Shown here: positions 1 to 8,822 of the stretch, piece by piece
Layout: every line of letters starts with the position of its first letter
Numbering within the stretch: the first letter of the stretch is position 1
NCBI GenBank assembly: GCA_021739805.1
Contig: JAIPBB010000026.1
Location: 1-25,184, forward strand
Direction of reading: 5' to 3'
DNA length: 25,184 bases
Origin: Saprospiraceae bacterium
GTDB lineage: Bacteria; Bacteroidota; Bacteroidia; Bacteroidales; JAIPBB01
Notes under the pieces: model-generated
Told to the model about the DNA's origin: nothing
Seen by the model: the letters and a program-made list of their open reading frames with translations, nothing else
Database searches by the model: none
Made by a program: the position numbers and the translations under genes

Positions 1-176
1 AGATAGGGTGTATCAACATTACCACCCAAGACATAGTAGGTTGAATCCATTTCCAGTATAGACCTTAAATTGTTACTACCCGAATATGGGAATATTGTTT
101 TATTAAAATATTTTGTTTGGGAATTACAAATTCCTACAAAAATAATTAATATTAATAATATGTTAAATTTCTTCAT
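1..176 (-). CDS. Exported protein, N-terminal part only (cut by window edge)
   Basis: An open frame begins with ATG (complement of 174-176) and runs off the window without a stop, giving 58 codons. The first residues form a typical signal peptide: a KK start, then a hydrophobic stretch of about 14 residues (ILLILIIFVGIC), with likely cleavage before NSQ or SQT. The mature part contains SILEMDSTYYVLGG, a style common in Bacteroidota surface proteins built of beta-propeller or delta-60-like repeats; that is inference. It follows the 1663-residue T9SS cargo gene on the same strand but is separated from it by an intrinsic terminator ending about 10 bp before its start, so it probably depends on read-through or a promoter inside the preceding gene. 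The C-terminal part is not visible, so function and secretion route are unknown. Confidence 0.6.
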   Translation of the reverse strand, partial: MKKFNILLILIIFVGICNSQTKYFNKTIFPYSGSNNLRSILEMDSTYYVLGGNVDTPY

Positions 177-185
177 AAAATATAG

Positions 186-219
186 AAAAAACAGCCCTTC
201 CATTAAGAAAGGACTGTTT
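186..219 (-). terminator. Intrinsic terminator after the 1663-residue gene
   Basis: Read on the minus strand, a 10-bp stem AACAGTCCTT / AAGGGCTGTT (one G-U wobble) is followed directly by a run of six T. It lies 7 bp beyond the TAA stop (226-228) of the large gene. The wobble pairs only in the minus-strand RNA, which sets the direction. Confidence 0.85.
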
Positions 220-225
220 GTTTAG

Positions 226-3200
226 TTATTTAGTAATTGTAAGTTTTTCAACAGAAATAACATTATTATCACAATATAGAAGAATAGTATAGTAACCATT
301 TTTTAATTTTTGAGTATCAATCAATTCTTCATTATCTCCACCAATTAATTGCTTTTCAATAATTATTCTACCACTTGCATCCTTAATAGCAATGGATAAT
401 TTATTGCAGAATTTATCAGAAGTTCTATATTGAACAGTTATGTAATTATTAGCAGGGTTAGGGAAAATCTTAAATAAAGTTTCATCTTCATCAATATCCT
501 TTCTAATTTTATTAGGTTTTGCCATTCTTGCAGAACTTTCGCTTGGTTCAAGTATTATTTCATTATACTCATATTCGGGATTATTCCATTTTAATAGAGC
601 TAATGTCATGGATTTATCTACTAATTCTTCGGTTTGCATAATGTTATCCAAATTTGTTAATTGCGTTTCATTTAGACTACCCGGCACTTTATTGTTTTCT
701 TTAATATCTGCAGCAATTGCAAATGTAATTAAATTATTTTGGTAATTCAATAATTGCAGCTCATCCAAATCAAATAAATTTGGAATATTTGTCAAAACAG
801 TATTCATATTTTCATATTGACCAAAGTGCAGATAGGTTGCAGCTAATTCATATTTGTCACGTAATCCTTTTTGCCTTGAAATAAAAGCAATGATACTATC
901 TTCTGCCCAATTATTTAGAGTATCCATACGATAAACCCTTTTAATATCTTCCCCAATATTTCGAATAAGATGATAATCGGAAGATACATTGGCTTCTAAT
1001 TGTTCGAGTGGAGAATATCCGTCAGATCCGGCAAGAATTGCATCAATATATGATTGAGGCATTTCGGGTAATCTATCATAAATTGCCTGCATTATTTCAT
1101 CATTATGTGATGCCTGAGGATTGGCAATCATTACTAATTTAACCATTAATGAAGTAAAAACAGGATTTTCAATCATTGCAATTAGTGCTTCATCTGATAA
1201 ATAAGGAGAAAGGCTCATTAATTCATTAAACTGAACATAAGCGTCCCATGGGTCAGTTGTTTCAATTTCTTCACCTAAATCTTCCAATCCACCATCTTTC
1301 CAAATATCACGAATTAGGCTTGATGAATTATAAGCTATTCTGGCAGTATATAAATTAGAATAATTTTGTGTATTATTATTACCATTACCTATTTTCGATT
1401 GACACCTTTGAACAGTACCCCAATCTGCATTATCAGGTTGCAAGTTTGAATAATTAGTAGGTTCATATTTTTCAGTCGGAGTATCATCCTCATGATAATA
1501 TTTTAGAAATTCAGCATCATCATTACTAAAATCATAGTCAAATTGGTTATGAGTAAAAGTAAATTCATTGCCGGCAGGTAGCTTTGATGCACCAATAGAG
1601 TTTTGTTGAAACTCAGCAATACCAATATTAGGTGTTCCGGAAGGAGAATCATCTTTACCAGCAACCCATACATCATACATTGGATTATCAAACACATTGC
1701 AAAACAAGCATAAACCAACATCATCACCATTTATTTGCCCTTTATTAATAAATTGAGGTTGTATTCCAATATTAAGCCCGGAAAAAGTGTTTTTATAAAT
1801 TTGATTAACCGTAGCTAAGGTATTAGAAATAACAATTCCTCTTGTACCTGCAAAATCTCCATAATTAGTAAAATTGTTTTCTTCAACTTTAAATCCTGTG
1901 CCTCCAAAAATATGCATACCATAAGGTAGATTTGATGATGCATAAGTAGGAACTTCAAAATCATTGTTTGTAACAACAGCAGTTGATGTATTCTCTAAAT
2001 AAATCCCTCTATAACAATTAATGAAATCATTATCCACGATAGAAGTAGTAACATTCGGATCAGAATTAAAAATCTTAATTCCATAATTAAGTCCGGTAAA
2101 AGTATTTGGTTTATAGCTAGAACATGGAATTGTTAAAGAAGTACATAATGAACGTACATTAATAGATGCATCGTAAGAAACAATACCTATTCCCCTATCA
2201 TCAATTGAATTTTGAGTAGTATTTTTAAATCTATTACCTGTGATATTAATATTATTAATACCACACAATCCAATGAAGCTGTATCCTGTATGACCTGGCA
2301 GCATTAAATCGTTGGTTTCAAAATTGCAATTTATAATCTTGCTTCGGTTATGTGTATTTCCACTTCGATATCCACCAACCCATATTGAATTATTATTATT
2401 TATAAAGTTTGCATCAGTAGCTTTAATTATTCCTCCTGTTGTTTCCCATTTAAATTCACCTGTGATGTAATCTTTACCAATTGCCATAATTCCGTCCACA
2501 GAATTTCTAATAGTTCCACCGTTTCTAATAATCACTTCACCTTGAAATTCCGGCATCCATTTAGTACCATCATATGCATAGGTTTGTGGTTCATCTTTAT
2601 CGCCCCAAACTTCAATGCCGGTCCAGTAACTTCCACAACCACTTGTAATTGTTGCATTGTCAATTATTAATCTTGAACCTGGTTGAACAATAATTTTATG
2701 ATTTGCTCCCATTGAAACAATAGCTCCATTATTAATAGTTAATGTTTTGTTATCATAAATATCAATATTGCCACTAAATTTAATGTTTGAATTTATTGTT
2801 ACGTCACCTGATTGATTATTAATCAAGGTTGTTACTGCATTAGATTCATCAAAACAAGGTAGATTTGCTTCCCATACTCCCCTTCCAAATGTGGCGACAA
2901 CTATTCTGCTATTTGCCTCATCAATTTGAATATCACGTATATTTACATTTGGAAGATCTCCATTTACATATTGCCAAATTCCATTTTGTTCTCTATAATA
3001 ATACAAACCATAGTTTGTGCCTGCAAATAAAATGCCTTCATCTGTAGATAATAATTCAAGGTTTTCTACATTAACATAAGAAGGTAATCCGTTAGAAATA
3101 TCTGTCCATTGATGTGTAATTGTATTTACACTATAAATTTTTTCACCAGCAGAAACCCAAATGTGATCAGGGTCAAAATAATCAATGACAATAGAACCTA

Positions 3201-5217
3201 TCCATTTATTAACGATTGGTGAGCCAACATCTTCCCAATAACTTGTATTTAATCCGCCTCCAGTTATTGATTTAAATACTTTCTGATGATTTGGTGATGA
3301 ATTTCCATACCAACTGGTATAAATATAATTGCCATGTGTCCTAGAGTTTGTTACTGTCCATGTTTTGTTATTATTTACTCCCGGGTAATTGGCAAAATCA
3401 CTCCAATTATCTCCGTAATCAGTTGAGCGTCTTATACCATCTTCATTGGTGCCGTATAAAATATATGGGTAAACATTGTTTTGTATAAAAAATGATTCCC
3501 AATGCAAATCGCCATCTTTTGGAAAAAAGTATTGACCTCCATCATCACTTCTATAAACTTTGTGTTGTAGGCTTGCCCACATAGTGTTTTGGTTATTCCA
3601 ATCAAACTGACATTGGAAACCATCTCCTCCAACAACTTGTTTTTCTGTCCACAAATTATTGGTTTTCTTGTATAAATTAGAACCACAATCATAAGCTCCA
3701 CTCAATGCAATATCCTTACTTTTTTCATTAACAGCAAGTCGATGGATTGTAGCTACTGCAAGTCCATTATTTTTCTCTTCCCAATTGTTAATTAAATCAG
3801 GTAGTGTTGATTTATACACTCCTCCATCATTAGCCACCCAAAGGGTTTGTCCATCAGGCTCATAAATCATATAATGCATATCAACATGGATTTTACAAGT
3901 ATAATATGGGTAATTATATGTTGGTATTGTTGAAGTAATGTCAGTCCAAGTGCAGTAATTATTATTATCGAGTAAATTATTTGTTAATCTTATTGGTGCA
4001 GTATTACCATAAACCATTGATAGTTCATTATTACTGTTCAATACAGGTGAAATAGTCCATCCCATTGCACGTTCAGGTCCAACTCCTTGCGGATCAATGA
4101 TTGCATTTGGCAATTCCCCTTTATAAAAAATATTGTTTGTACTTAAATTATATCTGTAAAGGTATGAAGTATTTAGTCCTCCATAATAGGTGGCAACAAT
4201 AAACAAGGAATTTGGTGCAGCATTAGAAATCTCAATAATTAATCGCATTCCATTTTCAACCGGAATTGATGAAAGATTTGGTAATACAGAATAAACGTCA
4301 TTAATCCAATCTATTTTATATACAGAAGTGTTTGCTCCTGTACCTGATGCATAAGCAATTCCGGTATTTTGTGGATCGAATTCAATATCGTAAAAGTTAC
4401 CGCTTATTAATTTGTTCCATTGAGGATTTGTTGATAATCCATCTTCACACTCATATATTCCATCAGTTGTTGTTGCAAATAAATGAATTTGTCCTTGATA
4501 TCTCTTTAAAATTATTTTACGCATTTGTAATACATTATCAAGTCCAATTATTTGCCAGTTAGTTCCTCCATCTGTTGTTCGCCCAACACCTACTGAGTTT
4601 TGAGCCCAAAATCTATCAGGGTAAGGTTCGCCATTACCTGTTGAAACAAACCAATTTGTATTACTATTGTCAGGATCAATGGCTATACTTGAAACACCAC
4701 ATAATGGTAAACCTTTATCTGTACCTGCATTAAACCATGTTTCTCCTCCGTTAAGTGAACGCCAAAGTCCTCCTGCTGGGCTACAGGCAAACATTTTTTG
4801 ATTCGTATTATCATTTGGATCAAAAGCTAAATAATGAATCTGCCCCAGTCCTTTTGCCTGAGTTTGAGAGCCAGTAGGCATTTTATTAGGACCAATTAAT
4901 TCCCAATCTAAAGTAAAAGGTGCAATTGATTGTGGTGCTGTATTATTCTTGAAATCAGTTATATATAGTTCCAGTCTTTGACGTTCAGTAGCAAAATCTC
5001 CACTTGGGTATAATATTGGCTCCCAGTAATTTACCCATCTTTTATATGGATTATAACCTGTTCCTTGCATACTGTCAATTCCTTTTATCTGAATAATACT
5101 ATCAAAATATGAGTCAAGGTTAGATTTAATTGTGTAAAAATTTGGATTAATCTGTGCGTATAGTATCGAACTTAAAGAACTGCACAAAAGAAAAGTTAAT
5201 AGAATTTTGTTTTTCAT
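226..5217 (-). CDS. Giant exported protein: sortilin/BNR-like propeller, beta-helix, T9SS type A sorting domain
   Basis: The 1663-residue protein begins with a signal peptide (residues 1-21, ending SSILYA before Q). From about residue 130 to 800 it carries BNR / sortilin-type motifs of the S-x-D-x-G-x-x-W form, such as GGLWRSLNGGETW, GRTTDGGTNW, VYRSDDGG and IRRSTDYGDNW, which mark a large beta-propeller region. From about 810 to 1230 there is a right-handed beta-helix region rich in N, G and I (ITGNRF, VTNNDF, YRGIYLENTST). A more helical stretch of unknown nature follows (about 1290-1560). The last 83 residues (1581-1663) are a T9SS type A sorting domain starting LFKIFPNPANNYITV, with DASGRII and LKNGYYTILL motifs. 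It should cross the outer membrane through the T9SS, whose core genes lie 11 kb away, and end up on the surface or be released. No catalytic residues are evident; an adhesin or structural role is inference. It has its own promoter and terminator, so it is probably monocistronic. Confidence 0.9.
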   Translation of the reverse strand: MKNKILLTFLLCSSLSSILYAQINPNFYTIKSNLDSYFDSIIQIKGIDSMQGTGYNPYKRWVNYWEPILYPSGDFATERQRLELYITDFKNNTAPQSIAPFTLDWELIGPNKMPTGSQTQAKGLGQIHYLAFDPNDNTNQKMFACSPAGGLWRSLNGGETWFNAGTDKGLPLCGVSSIAIDPDNSNTNWFVSTGNGEPYPDRFWAQNSVGVGRTTDGGTNWQIIGLDNVLQMRKIILKRYQGQIHLFATTTDGIYECEDGLSTNPQWNKLISGNFYDIEFDPQNTGIAYASGTGANTSVYKIDWINDVYSVLPNLSSIPVENGMRLIIEISNAAPNSLFIVATYYGGLNTSYLYRYNLSTNNIFYKGELPNAIIDPQGVGPERAMGWTISPVLNSNNELSMVYGNTAPIRLTNNLLDNNNYCTWTDITSTIPTYNYPYYTCKIHVDMHYMIYEPDGQTLWVANDGGVYKSTLPDLINNWEEKNNGLAVATIHRLAVNEKSKDIALSGAYDCGSNLYKKTNNLWTEKQVVGGDGFQCQFDWNNQNTMWASLQHKVYRSDDGGQYFFPKDGDLHWESFFIQNNVYPYILYGTNEDGIRRSTDYGDNWSDFANYPGVNNNKTWTVTNSRTHGNYIYTSWYGNSSPNHQKVFKSITGGGLNTSYWEDVGSPIVNKWIGSIVIDYFDPDHIWVSAGEKIYSVNTITHQWTDISNGLPSYVNVENLELLSTDEGILFAGTNYGLYYYREQNGIWQYVNGDLPNVNIRDIQIDEANSRIVVATFGRGVWEANLPCFDESNAVTTLINNQSGDVTINSNIKFSGNIDIYDNKTLTINNGAIVSMGANHKIIVQPGSRLIIDNATITSGCGSYWTGIEVWGDKDEPQTYAYDGTKWMPEFQGEVIIRNGGTIRNSVDGIMAIGKDYITGEFKWETTGGIIKATDANFINNNNSIWVGGYRSGNTHNRSKIINCNFETNDLMLPGHTGYSFIGLCGINNINITGNRFKNTTQNSIDDRGIGIVSYDASINVRSLCTSLTIPCSSYKPNTFTGLNYGIKIFNSDPNVTTSIVDNDFINCYRGIYLENTSTAVVTNNDFEVPTYASSNLPYGMHIFGGTGFKVEENNFTNYGDFAGTRGIVISNTLATVNQIYKNTFSGLNIGIQPQFINKGQINGDDVGLCLFCNVFDNPMYDVWVAGKDDSPSGTPNIGIAEFQQNSIGASKLPAGNEFTFTHNQFDYDFSNDDAEFLKYYHEDDTPTEKYEPTNYSNLQPDNADWGTVQRCQSKIGNGNNNTQNYSNLYTARIAYNSSSLIRDIWKDGGLEDLGEEIETTDPWDAYVQFNELMSLSPYLSDEALIAMIENPVFTSLMVKLVMIANPQASHNDEIMQAIYDRLPEMPQSYIDAILAGSDGYSPLEQLEANVSSDYHLIRNIGEDIKRVYRMDTLNNWAEDSIIAFISRQKGLRDKYELAATYLHFGQYENMNTVLTNIPNLFDLDELQLLNYQNNLITFAIAADIKENNKVPGSLNETQLTNLDNIMQTEELVDKSMTLALLKWNNPEYEYNEIILEPSESSARMAKPNKIRKDIDEDETLFKIFPNPANNYITVQYRTSDKFCNKLSIAIKDASGRIIIEKQLIGGDNEELIDTQKLKNGYYTILLYCDNNVISVEKLTITK

Positions 5218-5395
5218 GATTTTGTTTTTTAGTGAATAAATAATTTTTGCCTTTTATTTTGATATATACTTTTTCTCTTAATGTTTCATAATTAGTCCAT
5301 AATATCCATCAAGAATATAAGCTTACAAACATTAATTCCAAAAAACTAAACAGGTTACCCCTAAAATAGTAAAAGTTATTAACAATTTGCTCCAT

Positions 5396-5425
5396 CAAAG
5401 ATAATAACGAAATTTTAAAAATCAA
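5396..5425 (-). promoter_or_regulatory. Predicted Bacteroidota-type promoter for the giant cargo gene
   Basis: On the minus strand the spacer holds TTG (complement of 5423-5425), 19 bp, then TATCTTTG (complement of 5396-5403). This matches the Bacteroidota consensus TTG-N17-23-TAnnTTTG exactly. Transcription would start near 5389 and leave a leader of about 170 nt before the ATG at 5217. A palindrome abuts its upstream edge. The assignment rests on sequence match only. Confidence 0.5.
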
Positions 5426-5460
5426 TACCTGAAAACAGGTATATTGCTATACCTGTTTTC
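5426..5460. promoter_or_regulatory. Perfect 13-bp palindrome with overlapping smaller hairpin (candidate operator)
   Basis: The half-site GAAAACAGGTATA (5431-5443) and its exact complement (5448-5460) flank a 4-base loop TTGC. An overlapping smaller inverted repeat pairs TACCTG (5426-5431) with CAGGTA (5436-5441), so TACCTG occurs twice and CAGGTA once. There is no T-run on either side, so an intrinsic terminator is unlikely. It sits immediately upstream of the -33 element of the predicted minus-strand promoter, where an activator or repressor would bind. A structured RNA element is possible if priA transcription starts upstream of it. Confidence 0.5.
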
Positions 5461-5630
5461 CGTGAGTTTAATACAATTAGATATTTCCCATAAATGGCGA
5501 TTTCAGTGGCAGAAACCACATATTTGATTCATTTCTGAAAAATTAGGGTTTTTTTATTTGTATTCAGTCTTAATAGAAGTTTGGCAATTTTACAAGATAT
5601 TATTCGTTATTTTGCAAAACACTTTTTTAA

Positions 5631-5755
5631 GACGCAGATAGCAAAGATTTAATATAATGAAAATGAAATTAGAAATTCGGGAACAAATCAAATTTCTAAT
5701 TTCCAATCACGAATTACGAAAAATAAATCATAAACAATCAGCGAGAATCAGCATC
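5631..5755. repeat. Eroded intergenic repeat element with internal 13-bp inverted repeat
   Basis: The stretch starts with GACGCAGATAGCAAAGATT and ends with AATCAGCGAGAATCAGCATC, imperfect inverted copies of each other. Inside is a perfect 13-bp inverted repeat (5665-5677 with 5691-5703, GAAATTAGAAATT and its complement) around a 13-base loop. Sequences of the GACGCAGAT...AATCTGCG type are familiar non-coding repeats in Bacteroidota genomes; that link is from memory. It ends about 16 bp before the priA start. The rest of the spacer (5218-5395 and 5461-5630) is AT-rich and shows no gene or other structure that I can support. Confidence 0.4.
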
Positions 5756-5771
5756 AAAAAAACAATAAACC

Positions 5772-8255
5772 TTGGAACGAAAAACACTCTTTATCGATGT
5801 AATGTTGCCTTTGCCTTTGCCGGGCTTCTACACTTACCGTGTTCCATTTGAATTAAATGAACAGGTTCAAGCAGGTCAAAGAGTTGTTGTGCAGTTTGGA
5901 AAAAAAAGGATATATTCTGCTTTGGTGAGAAGAATTCATGAAATCCCACCTCAAACTTACACAGTTAAATACATACTTTCGATTTTAGACCCTTTGCCAA
6001 TAGTTAACGATATACAATTTAAACTTTGGGATTGGATTGCCGATTATTATATGTGTTTCCCGGGGGAAGTCATGAATGCTGCTTTGCCTTCGGCTTTGAA
6101 ACTTGCCAGCGAAACAAAAATTGTTTTAAATCCTGATTTTAAAGGTGAACTTTCCTTATTAAATGAAAAGGAATATTTAATTGCCGAAGCTCTTCAATTG
6201 CAAAATGTTTTAACTCTTTCCGAAGTTTCAGATATTGTTGAGCAACTGAAAGTTATTCCTTTAATCAAAACTCTAATAGAAAAAGGAGTTGTAGTTGTTG
6301 AAGAAGAATTAATTAGTCGCTACAGACCAAAGAAAGAAGTTTATGTGAAAGTTTCGGATGAGTTTAAGAATGACGACAAAAAACTGGGTGATTTAATGGA
6401 TGATATTAGCAAAAGAGCATATAAACAGCTTGAATTACTGATGTCATTGATTTCTAAATGCAATCAAACCAATAAGGATGAAATTCTGAAAACGGATTTA
6501 ATGAAAAGTGTTAACGGCACATCAGCTCAACTAACTGCTCTTGAAAAGCGTGGAGTAATCGAAATTTTTGAGAAAACAAGCAGCAGGCTTGAAAAATTTG
6601 ATTCTGTTTTTTCCATTGATAGTATTGAATTTAGCGAACATCAGCAAAAAGCTTTTGATGAAATAAATTCTGGATTCCGGGAAAAAGATGTTGCACTTTT
6701 GCATGGTATTACTTCAAGCGGCAAGACTGAAATTTATATCAAAAAAATTCATGAAACAATTTCTGCAGGAAAACAGGTTTTGTTTTTGCTTCCTGAAATT
6801 GCTCTTACAACTCAAATTATTAATCGTTTAAGAAAATATTTTGGTGATGAAGTTGGTGTTTATCATTCTCGCTATAACGAAAACGAAAGGGTTGAAGTCT
6901 GGAACAGGGTTTTAGTTGATTCTGATGAATTGAAAAGCCTTAAAATTATTTTGGGTGCACGTTCATCTTTGTTTCTGCCATTTAAAAATCTCGGGCTTAT
7001 CATTGTTGATGAAGAACACGATACATCCTACAAACAATACGACCCGGCTCCACGCTATTATGCCAGGGATGCTGCAATTTATCTTGCCACTTTGCATAAG
7101 GCAAAAGTTTTGCTTGGCTCGGCCACTCCTTCAATCGAAAGTTATTATAATGCAAAATTTGGCAAATATGCTTTGGTAGAGCTGGACAAACGATATGGCG
7201 GAGTTCAGCTACCTGAAATTCTTGTTGCTGATATAAAAGAAGAAACCAAAAGGCGTACAATGAAATCTCATTTTTCTTCTTTTCTTTTAGAGCATATTAA
7301 AGAAGCATTAGAAAACAAAGAACAGGTAATTTTATTTCAAAACCGTAGAGGATTTTCATTACGTTTGGTTTGTGAAAAATGTGATTGGACACCGGAGTGC
7401 AAAAACTGCGATGTTACTTTGATTTATCATAAACACAATAATCAGTTAAAATGTCATTATTGCGGCTATTCCCAAAGAGTTCCTTCCCAATGTCCGGCAT
7501 GTGGAAATCATGAATTAAAGATGAAAGGCTTCGGAACGGAAAAAATTGAAGATGAATTGCCGATTTTCTTTCCTAAAGCAATAGTTGCCCGTATGGATCT
7601 TGACACAACCCGTTCAAAACATTCATATCAAAAAATTATAACCGACTTTGAAGATAGACGAATTGATATTTTAGTCGGAACTCAAATGGTAACCAAAGGC
7701 CTTGATTTTAATAATGTTAGTGTTGTCGGGATTTTAAATGCTGATAATATGATTAGCTTTCCCGATTTCAGGTCGTTTGAACGCAGCTTTCAGCAAATTG
7801 CCCAGGTAAGCGGCAGAGCAGGGCGAAATAAAAAACGTGGAAAAGTAATTATTCAAACAGGCAATCCTTATCATTCGGTTATCCGCTATGCCATTGAAAA
7901 TAATTATATTGAGATGTATAAAAGCCAGTTACAGGAAAGAAAACAATTTAATTATCCGCCATTTCATAGGATTATCTCAATAAGTTTGCGGCATAAAGAA
8001 GCTCAATTGCTAAATGAAGCTGCATGGAGTTTTACATCTGAATTAAGAGCTAAACTTGGAAAACGTGTTCTCGGACCAGAATATCCTATTGTTTCGCGAG
8101 TGAAAAATCTTTATATCAAAAATGTTTTAGTAAAAATTGAGAAGGATGCTTCACTGAAAGCAATAAAAGATATTATAAAAGAAAAAGCAGAAAATCTTCG
8201 AGCACAGGATTCTTTTAAAAGTGTAAGGATTGTTTTTAATGTTGATCCGATTTAG
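5772..8255 (+). CDS. priA: Primosomal protein N' (replication restart helicase PriA)
   Basis: The 827-residue protein is a full-length PriA, the 3'-5' DNA helicase that binds stalled forks and starts reloading of the replicative helicase. Visible features in order: the N-terminal DNA-binding domain (TLFIDVMLPLPLPGFYTYRV, residues 5-24), Walker A GITSSGKT (312-319), Walker B DEEH (413-416), helicase motif GSATPS (449-454), eight zinc-binding cysteines (534, 537, 543, 546, 561, 564, 574, 577), the TQMVTKGLDF helicase motif (637-646) and QVSGRAGR (678-685). The start is TTG at 5772: an in-frame TAA lies only two codons upstream, and a later ATG would remove the conserved TLFxDVxLPLPLP opening. 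There is no clear Shine-Dalgarno, only an A-rich leader. It stands alone, with a repeat element before it and a heptamer array after it. An overlapping open frame at 5657-5851 is a shadow. Confidence 0.96.
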   Translation: MERKTLFIDVMLPLPLPGFYTYRVPFELNEQVQAGQRVVVQFGKKRIYSALVRRIHEIPPQTYTVKYILSILDPLPIVNDIQFKLWDWIADYYMCFPGEVMNAALPSALKLASETKIVLNPDFKGELSLLNEKEYLIAEALQLQNVLTLSEVSDIVEQLKVIPLIKTLIEKGVVVVEEELISRYRPKKEVYVKVSDEFKNDDKKLGDLMDDISKRAYKQLELLMSLISKCNQTNKDEILKTDLMKSVNGTSAQLTALEKRGVIEIFEKTSSRLEKFDSVFSIDSIEFSEHQQKAFDEINSGFREKDVALLHGITSSGKTEIYIKKIHETISAGKQVLFLLPEIALTTQIINRLRKYFGDEVGVYHSRYNENERVEVWNRVLVDSDELKSLKIILGARSSLFLPFKNLGLIIVDEEHDTSYKQYDPAPRYYARDAAIYLATLHKAKVLLGSATPSIESYYNAKFGKYALVELDKRYGGVQLPEILVADIKEETKRRTMKSHFSSFLLEHIKEALENKEQVILFQNRRGFSLRLVCEKCDWTPECKNCDVTLIYHKHNNQLKCHYCGYSQRVPSQCPACGNHELKMKGFGTEKIEDELPIFFPKAIVARMDLDTTRSKHSYQKIITDFEDRRIDILVGTQMVTKGLDFNNVSVVGILNADNMISFPDFRSFERSFQQIAQVSGRAGRNKKRGKVIIQTGNPYHSVIRYAIENNYIEMYKSQLQERKQFNYPPFHRIISISLRHKEAQLLNEAAWSFTSELRAKLGKRVLGPEYPIVSRVKNLYIKNVLVKIEKDASLKAIKDIIKEKAENLRAQDSFKSVRIVFNVDPI

Positions 8256-8263
8256 GTTCGGTG

Positions 8264-8326
8264 TTCAGGTTTCAGGTTTCACACTTCGACTCTCAGTGCA
8301 AGAGTTTCAAGTTTCGGTTTGCCAAC
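8264..8326. repeat. Degenerate heptamer tract of TTCAGGT type
   Basis: Two exact TTCAGGT units (8264-8270, 8271-8277) are followed in the same 7-bp phase by decayed relatives such as TTCACAC, TTCGACT, TTCAAGT and TTCGGTT. It starts 8 bp after the priA stop and leads into the TTTTGCC array. Confidence 0.5.
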
Positions 8327-8492
8327 TTTTTGCCTTTTTCCTTTTTCCTTTCGCCTTTATACTTTTAACTTTTTACTTTTGCCTTTTGCCTTTTGCCTTT
8401 TGCCTTTTGCCTTTTGCCTTTTGCCTTTTGCCTTTTTCCTTTCGCCTTTTGCCTTTATACTTTCGCCTTTTTCCTTCGCCTTTGCCTCAGCC
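8327..8492. repeat. Polypyrimidine heptamer array, consensus TTTTGCC
   Basis: From 8335 to 8474 the sequence divides into 20 uninterrupted 7-bp units, each beginning TTT and ending in C. Eight in the middle (8377-8432) are identical TTTTGCC; flanking variants are TTTTTCC, TTTCGCC, TTTATAC, TTTTAAC and TTTTTAC. Looser 6-8 bp units extend the tract on both sides. The plus strand is almost pure pyrimidine with few exceptions. It lies between the convergent 3' ends of priA and the DivIC-like gene, so it does not interrupt a coding region. All frames through it translate to low-complexity LLPFAFC-type peptides, which are not genes. Confidence 0.9.
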
Positions 8493-8499
8493 TTTAAAA

Positions 8500-8802
8500 T
8501 CACTTATCTTCCTTCTCATCAATCACAATAAAAATATCCTCATTTTCTCTTTTCATCAGATAATTTTCACGGGCAAATTTTTCAAGATATTCAGGGTCAT
8601 TCAGAAGCTTATCCTTGGCACTTTTATCTTTTTCAATTTCTTCTATATAGAATTGTTTTTCCGCATTAACTTTATTTAATTCCTTGGTTAATTTCTGTTG
8701 AGAAAAGAAATTATTTGAGTCGAAGAAAAATACCCACACAACAAAAACAATTATTGTTATAAAGTATTTGTTTTTTAATATTGATGGGATTTTTTTTAAC
8801 AC
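8500..8802 (-). CDS. Septum formation initiator family protein (DivIC/FtsB-like)
   Basis: This 100-residue protein has the usual layout of the DivIC/FtsB family: a short cytoplasmic N-terminus (KKIPSILKNK), one membrane helix (about 13-28), a charged coiled coil outside (about 35-65), and the family's C-terminal block EYLEKFARENYLMKRENED (71-89), which corresponds to the P-x-x-x-E-x-x-A-R-E-x-x-x-M region. Such proteins form part of the FtsQ-FtsL-FtsB complex that controls septal peptidoglycan synthesis. The length is normal. A TATCTTTG -7 element lies about 20 bp upstream. It is convergent with priA across the heptamer array and divergent from the pyrophosphatase gene. FtsB and DivIC cannot be told apart reliably from sequence alone. 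Confidence 0.88.
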   Translation of the reverse strand: MLKKIPSILKNKYFITIIVFVVWVFFFDSNNFFSQQKLTKELNKVNAEKQFYIEEIEKDKSAKDKLLNDPEYLEKFARENYLMKRENEDIFIVIDEKEDK

Positions 8803-8822
8803 AATTGTATGTTTTTGATATG

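Noticed and set aside
5657..5851. 64-codon open frame starting with ATG before priA
   Set aside because: It lies within the eroded repeat and overlaps the conserved start of priA in another frame; its sequence is low-complexity and shows no domain.
8335..8474. Heptamer array considered as a CRISPR
   Set aside because: Units are 7 bp with no spacers; it is a simple tandem repeat.
8230..8679. 149-codon open frame rich in LLPFAFC
   Set aside because: It is a translation of the heptamer array and runs antisense to the DivIC-like gene; the periodic peptide comes from the DNA repeat.
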